From CAYVDH01 sp964450355 (GTDB lineage: Bacteria > Bacteroidota > Bacteroidia > NS11-12g > UBA955), in the NCBI GenBank assembly GCA_964450355.1, contig CAYVDH010000016.1, forward strand, positions 1-34,161: a stretch of DNA of 34,161 nucleotides. The letters run 5' to 3'. Of this stretch, positions 14,879-24,900 are shown one piece after another; positions within the stretch are counted from its first letter, which is position 1; each line of letters opens with the position of its first letter. The position numbers and the translations under genes were made by a program. Below the pieces are notes generated by a model that was given only the letters and a program-made list of their open reading frames with translations, was not told the origin of the DNA and did no database searches.

Positions 14879-16268
14879 TTTTTAATTGCAATTTAAAATC
14901 AATTAAATCCATTTTTATAATCAAAGGATTTTCTGCATTATTCAAAATCCAAAAATGTTTTGTTTCACTTTCGTTCATGATGTGCAAACAATTGACAAAT
15001 TTTTTAACTCCATTAACCATGATTGGATCATTAAAACGCTCATAATCTCTGTTGTTTAAATTATTTTTTACCAAATTAAATCTCTCATCTCCTGATCCAG
15101 TTCCACAATCAATCAATACTGTGCTGTCTTTAATGATTTGTTGAAATACTTCTTTACTTAGCCAAATACTTGTTCTGTCAATTAATGAGTCAATTCCACC
15201 ACCGTAGTAATAATTTTGTTGAGCAAATCCGTTTTCAAGAGCTTCTTTTGTTATATACACTTTACCATTTTGTTCTTCATCATTGCTCATGCTCCAATTG
15301 TATTCTATTTGATTATTTAAATCTTTTTGTAATAACACAATATCAAAATTATATTCTTCATAACTGCTTGTAGTGACTAACCAAGTTGCCTTATTCATGC
15401 CACTTATACTCTGATTATAAACATGCTGTTTGCAATTTAAATCAGAGAATAGGTATTCATAAAATGAATCAATTGCACATACCATTTCTATGTTTTTACA
15501 AGCCTCGTCCATCCTACCTAATTCTTCTAAAATCATTATTTTTTTATGGTAAGATTTTCCTTTGTTTTTTTTATTTTCTATCAATAAATCAATTTTAGAC
15601 AAAGCTTTTTCTAAATCATTTTTGTAATGCGTACTTCCTACGTATGCTTCTAGTACTATGGTATCGTTTCCATATTCTTTAAACAATTGTTCGAATAATT
15701 TTTCTCCTTCTTCTTTGCTTTTTTCTTCATACTTTAGTCTAGCAATCAAACTTTTTTTATTAATTTTGTCTTTAGTATCCTCTGAATTTTCTTCTGAAAT
15801 TTTCAAGTATTTTTCTGCATTATCAAAATCCAATTCATTGATGTAAACAACCGCTTGAAGGTAATTTACTAAAGATGATTTAGGTTTTAATTTCAAAGCT
15901 TCTGGCACTATCAATTTTAGCAGTTTTTTTCTAACACTATCACTGTAAGTAACGTAATAAGGAAATACCGATAATGACTCGGCAAGACTGTCATTTCCTA
16001 CATAAAATGATTGAGCTTCTTTCATGGCAATTGCACTTTGATTCGTCATGAAATAGCTACATATTTGATAGTTTTTTACTAAGCTGTCTGTTTTCCATTT
16101 TTTTAAATGAACAGTCGATTTTTGAATTGCAAGTTTGTAATTTTCCTCGTCAAACAATGTTTCAATTTCAAATTTTGAATCCTCTCTTGTTATGGGATTT
16201 TTTTGACCATTTAATGGCGTAAATACCAAGTTAAAAAATAAAATAATGGCAAAATAATGTGTTTTCAT
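14868..16268 (-). CDS. Exported TPR-like protein with unassigned C-terminal domain
   Basis: A 466-residue protein starting at the ATG at 16268 (MKTHYFAII), which directly begins a signal peptide ending near NGQ; the nine-codon-longer start is less likely. Residues about 25-270 are alternating amphipathic helices of the tetratricopeptide type (for example SLVNYLQAVVYINELDFDNA and LEELGRMDEACKNIE). Residues about 275-466 form a different, beta-rich region with TWLVTTSSYEEYNFDIVLL, SWLS-type helices and CGTGSGDERFNL; I recognise no family there. It is probably periplasmic or outer-membrane-associated. It is convergent with, and overlaps by 11 bases, the small lipoprotein gene. Confidence 0.75.
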   Translation of the reverse strand: MKTHYFAIILFFNLVFTPLNGQKNPITREDSKFEIETLFDEENYKLAIQKSTVHLKKWKTDSLVKNYQICSYFMTNQSAIAMKEAQSFYVGNDSLAESLSVFPYYVTYSDSVRKKLLKLIVPEALKLKPKSSLVNYLQAVVYINELDFDNAEKYLKISEENSEDTKDKINKKSLIARLKYEEKSKEEGEKLFEQLFKEYGNDTIVLEAYVGSTHYKNDLEKALSKIDLLIENKKNKGKSYHKKIMILEELGRMDEACKNIEMVCAIDSFYEYLFSDLNCKQHVYNQSISGMNKATWLVTTSSYEEYNFDIVLLQKDLNNQIEYNWSMSNDEEQNGKVYITKEALENGFAQQNYYYGGGIDSLIDRTSIWLSKEVFQQIIKDSTVLIDCGTGSGDERFNLVKNNLNNRDYERFNDPIMVNGVKKFVNCLHIMNESETKHFWILNNAENPLIIKMDLIDFKLQLKTID

Positions 16269-16348
16269 AGTATTAATAAGGCAAAATAAAGCCAATAAAT
16301 TGACATGATTGATAATCTATTTGTATTATTTTTTGAAAAATGTTAATT

Positions 16349-17218
16349 TTATTTATCTCCTAATTCAATTTGATGAATGATTTCTTTTTTAATTAAATTG
16401 TATTCATCCCAAATCAATAAATGACCACCATGATTGACTGTAATTAATTTTGATATGTTTTTGTTTAACTTATTCATGCTGTAAGTTGCATTGATATAAG
16501 GGACCAAATCATCGTCATTGCCATGAATAACAGTATAAGGTTTAGTAATGCTATCCCAATGGTTAACAGACGATAGCAACTCGTTTGCATGGTTCATTTT
16601 TTCATTGGTAGTTACTTTCAATGTTTTTGACTCAATTCTGTATATCAATTTGGTATTTCCAAGTTTACTGAACCAAAATATTTTTTCGTTGTTTGGGTCA
16701 ACAGCACCAGATATTTGAATGGATGAGTGGATGTATTGGTTGTAATCCATAGCCAACTTAGCTACCATGGCGCCTCCATAACTGTGACCAACCAATATGA
16801 TTTTTTCATGTTTTAATTTCATTTTTTTAATCCATTGTCCTATGATATCCGATTGTTCTTGTATGGTGTAATGTTTTTTTTCTCTTGAAGAATATCCATA
16901 ACCTGGTCTGTCAATTGCAATTAAAGTTGATTTTTTTAAAAGTTGAGTATCTTTTATGTAATCAATAAAAGCATCGTTGGCACCTGGTGCACCATGAATG
17001 AATACAACACAGCAAGACTCATCATTACCTGCTTTCAAATAATTGAGTTTTGTGTCATTAAACGTATCTTGATAAAACTGAGCTTTTACATTTACTTTTT
17101 TAATTTTTTTTAGGGTAGAAGAGTTTGAAGTTCTGAAATTAAAACAAGATACAAAGCAAAGAAGTACCATTATCAATATCAAAAAACTATATCTCATTAT
17201 TTTAAATAACAATGTCAT
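16349..17218 (-). CDS. Lipoprotein-like alpha/beta hydrolase
   Basis: A 289-residue alpha/beta-hydrolase fold enzyme. The N-terminus has a hydrophobic signal with FVSC at residues 22-25, a probable lipoprotein processing site. Then come the oxyanion motif FIHGAPGAND, IDRPGYGYSS, the nucleophile elbow GHS146YGG, the acid region IHGNDDDLVPY and the late histidine in NHGGHL. This is a complete Ser-Asp-His set; the substrate (ester, amide or other) cannot be told. The start at 17218 is favoured because it forms an ATGA overlap with the stop codon of the upstream ABM gene; an internal ATG at 17197 would also leave a complete signal. Confidence 0.85.
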   Translation of the reverse strand: MTLLFKIMRYSFLILIMVLLCFVSCFNFRTSNSSTLKKIKKVNVKAQFYQDTFNDTKLNYLKAGNDESCCVVFIHGAPGANDAFIDYIKDTQLLKKSTLIAIDRPGYGYSSREKKHYTIQEQSDIIGQWIKKMKLKHEKIILVGHSYGGAMVAKLAMDYNQYIHSSIQISGAVDPNNEKIFWFSKLGNTKLIYRIESKTLKVTTNEKMNHANELLSSVNHWDSITKPYTVIHGNDDDLVPYINATYSMNKLNKNISKLITVNHGGHLLIWDEYNLIKKEIIHQIELGDK

Positions 17219-17514
17219 TGTATTTGTGTAATATACACTTCAAAATATTCGTAAAACTCAGTTTTCCCTTTCTCTTTAGCGACTTTATGAATGATGTTTT
17301 CTTTCCATTGGTTGATGGATTCCATATTTTCCCAAAATGAAACTGAAACGCCAGTCTTGTCGGTATTTCTTGCAGAATTTTCCTTGATAAATCCAGGTAT
17401 TTTTAAAGCTTCATTATATGTTAATTCATTCATTTCCTGATATCCTGTTATGCCTTCATTTAATTTTGAAATAAAGACAACTGCATAATTGGATTTTTTT
17501 GGTTTTTGGCTCAT
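17215..17514 (-). CDS. Antibiotic biosynthesis monooxygenase (ABM)-domain protein
   Basis: A 99-residue dimeric ferredoxin-like-fold protein. YAVVFISKLNEG, YQEMNELTYNEALKIPGF, SFWENMESINQWKENIIHKVAKEKG and FYEYFEVYI match the ABM/YqjZ-type pattern. Such proteins include cofactor-free monooxygenases and heme-degrading enzymes, but many have unknown substrate. I choose the ATG at 17514 (MSQKPKKSNY); thirteen extra codons to 17553 are possible but do not look like the family. Its stop overlaps the hydrolase start (ATGA), so the pair is translationally coupled. Confidence 0.8.
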   Translation of the reverse strand: MSQKPKKSNYAVVFISKLNEGITGYQEMNELTYNEALKIPGFIKENSARNTDKTGVSVSFWENMESINQWKENIIHKVAKEKGKTEFYEYFEVYITQIQ

Positions 17515-17617
17515 TTGTTGGAGTATATGATTTACAATATTAATTAAATTCAAGATTTGATTTTAAAATTACATCGATTTTTAGTCTATTAATTCATTAG
17601 AAAGTTTAAAAAAACAT

Positions 17618-17625
17618 TAACTTTG
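17618..17625 (+). promoter_or_regulatory. Candidate -7 element TAACTTTG for the peptidase operon
   Basis: This is a TAnnTTTG match 27 bases before the ATG at 17653, placing a likely transcription start about 20 bases upstream of the M49-like gene. No strong -33 element was seen. Confidence 0.5.
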
Positions 17626-17652
17626 ACCACCTAAAAAAACAACAACATAACC

Positions 17653-19299
17653 ATGCATATGAACAAATTCAACTGTAAAACCATCATAACAGCATTTTGT
17701 TTAACCTTTTTACCCTTGATTTCAATTGGTCAAAATACTTATTCAGACACCATAGCACACAAATTATCTTTGTATAAAAAAGTAAAATTAAGTACTGATT
17801 TATCAGGATTTACACCTCAACAAAAAGAGGGAATTAAATTGTTAATTCATGCAGCAATGTCAGCAGACCAAATTTTTTGGGAACAATCTTTTGGAAATAA
17901 AAGTTACATCGATTCTATCTCTGACTCCAACATCAGACAATATGGTTTAATAAACTATGGTCCTTGGGACAGATTAGATAACAATAAACCATTTATAAAA
18001 GGTTATCCTAACAAGCCTTTAGGTGCTAATTTCTACCCACATGACATGCGTCAAACAGAATTTGACAGTTTTACTGACCCTCAGAAAAAAAATCAATATT
18101 CTGTCATAGAAAGGGATGAAAAAGGCATGCTAAAAGTAGTTCCATACAGTACCAAGTATTTTGCTCACATCAATCACATGGCTCAATTACTAAGAATTGC
18201 AGGCAACATGTTGGGTGATTCTATGTTAAAAAATTATTTGTTTTTAAGAGCAGAAGATTTGCTTAAAAATGATTACATGGCTAGTGATAGAGCTTGGTTA
18301 GACATGAAAGACAATGTCATAGACATTGTAATTGGACCAATTGAAAATTATGAAGATCAATTGTATGGCATTCGCACAGCTTTTGAAAGTTATGTGCTAG
18401 TGAAAGACATTAGCTGGAGTAAAAAATTAGAAAAATACGTTTCTTATTTGCCTTCATTACAAGAGAATTTACCAGTTCCTAATGAATATAAAGCTGAAAA
18501 AGCAGGTAGTAGCAGCCAATTAAACGCTTATGACATCATATATTATGCTGGTGATTGCAATTCAGGAAGTAAAACAATAGCTGTAAACTTACCAAATGAT
18601 GAAACACTTCAAATTGAAAAAGGAACCAGAAGAAGTCAATTAAAAAATGCAATGAAAGCAAAATTTGATTACATCATGTTGCCAATTTCAAATGAATTGA
18701 TTGACCCCAGTCAAAGAAAATATGTCAAGTTTGATGCCTTTTTTGCCAATACCATGTTTCATGAAGTAGCTCACGGTTTAGGAATTAAAAACACCATCAA
18801 TGGAAAAGGCACTGTGAGAGAAGCATTAGGGGCAGATTACAGTGCTTTGGAAGAAGGTAAAGCAGATATTTTAGGGCTGTACATGGTGACGGAATTATAC
18901 AATAAAAAAGTACTAAAAGAAGGCGAATTAATGGACTATTATGTCACCTTTATGGCTGGCATTTTCAGGTCTGTGAGGTTCGGAGCATCTAGTGCACATG
19001 GTAAAGCAAACATGATAAGGTTCAATTATTTTAAAGAAATGGGTGCTTTTACACGCGATGCAGCTACTGGTTTTTATAAAATTGATTTGAAAAAAATGCA
19101 AGAAGCCATGAAATCTCTATCAGCATTGATATTAAAAATTCAAGGCGATGGAGATGTTGTAGCACTTAAGAAATTATTGGAAGAAAAAGGTAAAATTTTC
19201 CCAGAATTACAAGCAGATATTGACAAATTAAGCAATAAAAACATCCCAGTTGATGTTGTATTTGAACAAGGAATAGAAGTTTTAGATTTAAATAAATAA
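17653..19299 (+). CDS. Exported DPP III-like zinc peptidase (M49 family, HEXXH variant)
   Basis: A 548-residue protein with a signal peptide (residues 1 to about 27, ending in ISIGQ). The zinc site is HEVAHGLG with His370, Glu371 and His374, followed by EEGKAD with Glu401 as likely third ligand. This arrangement is that of peptidase family M49 (dipeptidyl peptidase III), whose classic members carry HEXXGH and EEC/RAE-type motifs; pentapeptide HEXXH members are known. The metal site sits past the middle, as in M49. It probably trims dipeptides from oligopeptides in the periplasm. A second ATG at 17659 is an equally good start. The gene is 7 bases upstream of a tail-specific protease, likely one transcript. 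Confidence 0.8.
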   Translation: MHMNKFNCKTIITAFCLTFLPLISIGQNTYSDTIAHKLSLYKKVKLSTDLSGFTPQQKEGIKLLIHAAMSADQIFWEQSFGNKSYIDSISDSNIRQYGLINYGPWDRLDNNKPFIKGYPNKPLGANFYPHDMRQTEFDSFTDPQKKNQYSVIERDEKGMLKVVPYSTKYFAHINHMAQLLRIAGNMLGDSMLKNYLFLRAEDLLKNDYMASDRAWLDMKDNVIDIVIGPIENYEDQLYGIRTAFESYVLVKDISWSKKLEKYVSYLPSLQENLPVPNEYKAEKAGSSSQLNAYDIIYYAGDCNSGSKTIAVNLPNDETLQIEKGTRRSQLKNAMKAKFDYIMLPISNELIDPSQRKYVKFDAFFANTMFHEVAHGLGIKNTINGKGTVREALGADYSALEEGKADILGLYMVTELYNKKVLKEGELMDYYVTFMAGIFRSVRFGASSAHGKANMIRFNYFKEMGAFTRDAATGFYKIDLKKMQEAMKSLSALILKIQGDGDVVALKKLLEEKGKIFPELQADIDKLSNKNIPVDVVFEQGIEVLDLNK

Positions 19300-19306
19300 A
19301 AAAAGA

Positions 19307-21394
19307 ATGAAAAAAATAAAATATTTAGTATTATTAGTACCATCAGTTGTATTACTCTCACTTGCATTTTGCTTTAAACACAGCAAAGAAAATGACAATG
19401 GAATCACTCCTACAATCATTGAGATTTTAGAAAATTACCATTACGAACCACAAGCAATAAATAATGGGTTTTCAAAAAAATTATTCAAACTTTATCTAAA
19501 AAGACTAGACAACAATAAAAGATTCTTTTTGAATTCCGATATTGATAGTTTAAAACAATGGGAAACCGAGCTTGACGACCAAGCAAAAATGGATGAATTT
19601 GATTTTTTTGATAAAGCAAATGAAATACACCTTAAAAGAGTAAATGCCATTGAAGGATGGTATAAAGAAATTTTAAGTAAACCTTTTGATTTCAAAACCA
19701 AAGAATATTTTGAATTCAATGAAGACAGCTCTCAATATTTAAATTCAGAATCAGAATTAAAAGAGTTTTGGAGAAAATCTATAAAACAACAAGTTTTGGA
19801 GCGCTTGTATAACAAGTTAGAAATACAAGAAAATGCAACATTAAAAAAAGATACCATTGTTAAAATTAAACCCTATGATACACTTGAAAAAATAGCGAGA
19901 GAAGAGGTTTTAAAAACACATAATGACTGGTTCTCGAGATTGAAAAAATTCAATAAAAAAGATAAAAAATCATTGTATATAAACTGTATTACTGAGTTGT
20001 TTGATCCTCATACCAATTATTTTCCACCAAAAGAAAAGGAAAATTTTGACATCAGAATGAGTGGCAAATTGGAAGGAATTGGGGCTCAGTTACAAGAAAA
20101 AGATGGATTTTTAAAAGTGTCTAGCATTGTACCTGGCAGTGCGAGTTATAAACAAGGAGATTTAAAAGCTGGAGACATCATTTTGAAAGTAGCTCAGGGT
20201 GCTGAAGAACCTGTTTCAGTTGTGAATATGGAAATAGATGATGCTATTTTGTTAATTAGAGGGAAAAAAGGAACAGAGGTAAGATTAACAGTAAAAAAAC
20301 CAGATGAGTCGATTAAAATTATCCCTATCATTAGAGATGTAGTAGTGCTTGAAGAAGGCTTTGCTAAATCAGCTATTATCAATGTTAATAATAAGAAATA
20401 TGGATACATATATCTTCCTACTTTTTACGCTGACATGGATGATAGAAAAGGTAGATTTTGCTCAGTAGATGTTGCTAAAGAAGTTGAGAAATTAAAGAAA
20501 GACAAAGTGGAAGGCATCATATTAGATTTGAGAAACAATGGTGGAGGTTCTCTTCAAGATGTAGTTGACATGGGAGGTTTATTTATAGATAAAGGACCAA
20601 TTACACAAGTAAAAGCGAGGGGTGCAAATTTTGAACCATTAAGTGATAATGATGGAAAGGTGATGTACGATGGGCCACTTACCATCATGGTGAATGAAAA
20701 CAGTGCATCAGCTTCAGAAATACTTGCAGCAGCTATGCAAGATTACAAACGAGCAGCCATCATTGGAAATACTACATTTGGAAAAGGAACAGTTCAAAGA
20801 TTTCTTGATTTAGATGCGATGATTTCGGGAGATAAAAGCGAGTCTAATGGGTCCCTAAAAATCACCATTCAAAAATTTTATAGAATTAATGGTGGAACTA
20901 CTCAATTAGTTGGTGTAACCCCCGATATACTTATTCCTGACCGTTACAAATACATTGAATTTGGAGAGAAAGACAATGAAAATCCATTGGGCGTAGATTA
21001 CATTGAAAAAGCTAATTATTCTACAAATTTAGACTATTCAAAATGCATAAAAAAAGCCAAAGAAAATAGCCAAAAAAGAATAGAGAAAAGTCAGATTTTT
21101 CAGCAAATTGAATTGTTAGCTCAAAAAATTAAAAAACAAAGTGAAAGAAGTGTGTTCACATTGAATTTAGAAGAGTACAGAGCAGAGCAAAAACAATTGA
21201 AAGAAGACAATAAATTGTACGAAGAAAGCATCAAAAAAATCAATGCAATATCCATTGTAAATAATTCTACAGATGAAAACGAATTGAAAGATGATGTATT
21301 AAAATTAAAAATTAAAAACGATTGGAATAAAAATTTTGAAAAAGATATTTATATTCAAGAAGCTCTTGAGGTTTTAAAAGATCTTAAAAAGTAA
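19307..21394 (+). CDS. prc: Carboxy-terminal processing (tail-specific) protease, S41 family
   Basis: A 695-residue periplasmic serine protease with the Prc architecture. There is a signal peptide or anchor (residues 1-21), an N-terminal helical tail-specific protease domain (to about 230), and a PDZ domain around 250-345 (LEGIGAQLQEKDGFLKVSSI, GDIILKV). The S41 catalytic core contains GIILDLRNNGGGSL, NSAS468ASEI and FGK493GTVQ, forming the Ser-Lys dyad. A C-terminal helical extension (DUF3340-type) follows from about 560. Prc trims exported proteins at hydrophobic C-termini. It follows the M49-like peptidase by 7 bases, suggesting a shared proteolysis unit. Confidence 0.93.
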   Translation: MKKIKYLVLLVPSVVLLSLAFCFKHSKENDNGITPTIIEILENYHYEPQAINNGFSKKLFKLYLKRLDNNKRFFLNSDIDSLKQWETELDDQAKMDEFDFFDKANEIHLKRVNAIEGWYKEILSKPFDFKTKEYFEFNEDSSQYLNSESELKEFWRKSIKQQVLERLYNKLEIQENATLKKDTIVKIKPYDTLEKIAREEVLKTHNDWFSRLKKFNKKDKKSLYINCITELFDPHTNYFPPKEKENFDIRMSGKLEGIGAQLQEKDGFLKVSSIVPGSASYKQGDLKAGDIILKVAQGAEEPVSVVNMEIDDAILLIRGKKGTEVRLTVKKPDESIKIIPIIRDVVVLEEGFAKSAIINVNNKKYGYIYLPTFYADMDDRKGRFCSVDVAKEVEKLKKDKVEGIILDLRNNGGGSLQDVVDMGGLFIDKGPITQVKARGANFEPLSDNDGKVMYDGPLTIMVNENSASASEILAAAMQDYKRAAIIGNTTFGKGTVQRFLDLDAMISGDKSESNGSLKITIQKFYRINGGTTQLVGVTPDILIPDRYKYIEFGEKDNENPLGVDYIEKANYSTNLDYSKCIKKAKENSQKRIEKSQIFQQIELLAQKIKKQSERSVFTLNLEEYRAEQKQLKEDNKLYEESIKKINAISIVNNSTDENELKDDVLKLKIKNDWNKNFEKDIYIQEALEVLKDLKK

Positions 21395-21403
21395 GTTTAT
21401 AAA

Positions 21404-21877
21404 TTATTGTACAGCTTTGTTGGCACAACTGCTACTTGCAAATGCATCAGGTTTAGCTTTAAATTGATAACCCATGCCTATGATATAACCCATGGCTTCT
21501 TTTAAAGCATCATTGCTTTTAAATTTTGGGTCAGTATTAATATCCGCATGAATTTCCAATTCAAGGTGGTATTTTTCAAAAATTGGACATAATTCATAGG
21601 CAATTTCTATAGATTTTGCTACTTCATGAATCATTCGCTCTTTTAAAGAAAAAACTTGTTTGTTTTTTTCATGTTTGAAATACATAATCCCTCCGCTTTT
21701 TTCCCTAACAAATACAATAGCAGTAGCAAACTCAGTAAAATTTTGCTTTACTTGGCTATCTGTACCAATACAAACTTTTATTCTGTTTTTATTGAAGGTT
21801 TCAATTGATAATACTCTTTCAATCTCTTCTTTAATTGGCAAGAGTATGACTGTACCGTCTAATTTACTCCATTGCAT
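21404..21877 (-). CDS. YkuK-family ribonuclease H-like protein
   Basis: A 157-residue cytosolic protein matching the YkuK/DUF458 family, which has a predicted RNase H-like fold. CIGTDSQVKQNFTEFATAIVF carries the first acidic residue, LELEIHADINTDP the second acidic cluster, and the C-terminal GYIIGMGYQFKAKPDAFASS completes the pattern. Biochemical function is not established. It is convergent with prc, with only nine bases between the stop codons and no terminator visible there. Confidence 0.85.
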   Translation of the reverse strand: MQWSKLDGTVILLPIKEEIERVLSIETFNKNRIKVCIGTDSQVKQNFTEFATAIVFVREKSGGIMYFKHEKNKQVFSLKERMIHEVAKSIEIAYELCPIFEKYHLELEIHADINTDPKFKSNDALKEAMGYIIGMGYQFKAKPDAFASSSCANKAVQ

Positions 21878-21899
21878 AGCATTATTATTTAATTTAAAT

Positions 21900-21907
21900 C
21901 AAATTTA
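21900..21907 (-). promoter_or_regulatory. Candidate -7 element TAAATTTG (minus strand) for the ykuK-like gene
   Basis: The plus strand reads CAAATTTA, giving TAAATTTG on the minus strand, 22 bases before the ATG at 21877. The predicted leader is about 15-20 bases. Confidence 0.45.
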
Positions 21908-21951
21908 ATGAATTTTAATGATAAAACAGTTAACTTAAGAAAAGAATAATG

Positions 21952-21959
21952 TAATTTTG
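21952..21959 (+). promoter_or_regulatory. Candidate -7 element TAATTTTG for the 1411-residue T9SS protein
   Basis: This is a TAnnTTTG match 13 bases before the ATG at 21973, suggesting a very short leader. It is about 45 bases from the divergent minus-strand element of the ykuK-like gene. Confidence 0.45.
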
Positions 21960-21972
21960 AAAAATTTTTAAT

Positions 21973-24900
21973 ATGAAAAATATCTTACTATTTTTAACTG
22001 CATTTTCTTTGTTTGGATTAACAGCTCAACAATTACCATTTCAAAAATTATTGAATGATTATACTGTTAATTTTTACGACGTATGTAAAATTGCTGATGC
22101 TCATTTCGATACAATAAAAAAAGATACCAAAGGTTCAGGTTGGAAAACCTATCAAAGATGGAAAGCAGCTAATGAACCACTTTTTTATCCTTCGGGTGAT
22201 AGAACAAATGTCAACCCATTTTTTGCATGGGATCAATTCGAACAATTCAATAAACAGAATAAATTGTCACAAAAAAGAAGTTTATTTAATAATAGTTGGA
22301 GAGATTTAGGCCCATACACTGTTGATAGCATTACGGGTCATTACGCTGCTGGTTTGGGCAGAATAGAATGTGTATATGCAAGTACTAAAGATACAAATAT
22401 CATATATTTTGGTAGCAGAAGCAGTGGTTTTCATTACACCAAAAATGGCGGTACTACATGGTCTTCTACAACTTCTTTTTTACCTGGTTCAGGTGTCAAT
22501 ACCATGGCAGTATCTCCATGGAATTCTGATTCAATTTTAATTAATGTTCAAAATTCTGCAAATGAATACTCTCATGGTGTTTACCGCAGTATAGATGGAG
22601 GAAAGAATTGGTCAGTCACTAATTTTAATAAATCCAATGTTAATAGAGGTGGATTAGGAGATTATTTCAGAATTCATAAAATACATTACCATCCACGTAT
22701 TCCAAATTTGGTCTTTGTATTAACTAACAATGGTTTATACAGATCTAATAATAATTTATCTACTTGGACTAGGTTAATGACATCCAGTGAATTTACCGAA
22801 ATGGCATTTCATCCAACCAACGATAGTATAGTATATGCTTATGATGGATATTATTGGGGTAGCAACAAAGACAGATTATTTAGAAGCCGTGATTTTGGTC
22901 AAACATGGAGTTTAGCCGGAACTTTTACTGGAAATAGCAACAATACAAGCATTGAATTTTCGGTAAGTAAACAATGCCCTAATTGTTTATGGGTGGCAAG
23001 TAATAATGGTGTTTGGATATCAAAAGACAATGGGTCTAACTTTAATTTTTTATCAGACCCACCACAGGGTTGTGGAGGCTTTGCAGTAAATGGAAATGAT
23101 ACTTCCAAAATGGTTCATGGATATGTAGATGTAACTGGTTCTTCAGATGGTGGAAGAACATGGAATAAATTAACAGATTGGTATTTACCAGGTACAAATG
23201 GAACAGGGCCAGGAAATCAAAAGTTTTTTAAATCTGCTACAAATTATATTCATGCTGACCAAAATGATTTAGAATGTTTTGATGGACGATTTTATACTTG
23301 TACTGATGGTTTTTTATGTAAAAGTACTAACAATGGAAAAACTTGGAAAATTCTTAATCAAGGTGTTAACACTCGCGAAAATTATAAATTAGGAACTTCT
23401 CAAAGCAATCATTACATCACCTATTGTGGTTCTCAGGATAATGGTTCAAGTAAAAAAGAACAATCTCGTTGGGTAGAACTTTTTGGTGCAGATGGTATGG
23501 AACAATTTACTCATCCACTCAATCCTGATGCTTGGATTGGATCACTTCAATACGGAGGCAGATTTGGTTCGTGGAATGGGGGGAAATCTACCTATAGTTC
23601 AGGGGTTAAAAATACCACCGAGTCTTATTGGGAAGCTCCAACAGCCTATGACCCAATTAATCCATTTACAATTTATGATTTCAGAGATACAGTTTGGAAA
23701 TCAACTACTTTTGGAGACAATCAAAATTGGTCTAGAGTTGGATTGCCATCGTCATTTACTGGCAAAATTACAATGGCAGAAATTGCTCAAAACAATTCTC
23801 AAATTATAGCTATTTCTAAAGATGAATATTTAGATATTTCTACTGATGGAGGAGCAAATTTTAGAAACATTAAAGGGTCTAATTTACCCAACAAATACAT
23901 TGAAGACATAGCCTTTGATCCAAAAAGAGATAGCACCATCATTGTTGTTTATGGAAATTGGGAAAATGATGGAAAGAAAGTGTTTATTACTCACGACTTG
24001 GGGCAAAATTGGACGAACATTACAAGTAATTTAGGTAGCATGCCTATCAGAAGTGTTGTGATTGATCATACAGCTCAAAAAAATATTTATTTAGGTGCAG
24101 AAATTGGAGTTTATACTAAACCAATGAATGCTACCAATTGGTCTTTATACAACACAGGTTTGCCAAATGTTTCGGTTCAAGAATTAGAAATAAACTGGGG
24201 TAGCAACACACTTAAAGCTGCTACTTGGGGAAAAGGTTTATGGGAATACAATCTAGTTAACAGAGCCAGCTATCCAGCCATTGTTAAAACAAACATCACT
24301 TCTACCCCAACTTTAAATACTCCAAAAGCAAAAGTGCCTCAATATGTTACATCTAGAATTCATTACAGCGGTAATTTAAATAAAGTGTATATCAAATGGG
24401 CTAATAATAGTTTAAAATTAGATAGCTTTATCCAGTTAAGCAATGTTTCTGATAGTACTTGGGTATCAGTGAAACCAATACCAGACCAAAGTGTTGGTAG
24501 CAAAATATATTTTAAAGTATTTGCCATAGGCAGTAACAATGATACCACAGAATCATATCGATTTATGTATGAATTAAGGCCATACGAATATTGCACAGCT
24601 AGCGGTAGTTCAGCAGCTGGAAATTTATATTTGTCAGAGGTTGGTATAGGAAATACTAAAAAAACCAGTACAAACAACACTTATTCTAACTACAATTCAC
24701 CTGTTTTTCAATTAAAACAAGATTCTACTTACACCATTTCTTTGAAAGCCAATACTGGTTGGACAGACAATGATTTTGGTGCCTATATCGATTACAATAA
24801 CGATAGAACTTTTGATGAGTCTGAAAAAATCATTAACAAAATGAATTCAGGTAGTTCAGCAAGTGCTAGCTTTAAGGTGCCTAAAGTTCAAAAATATGGA

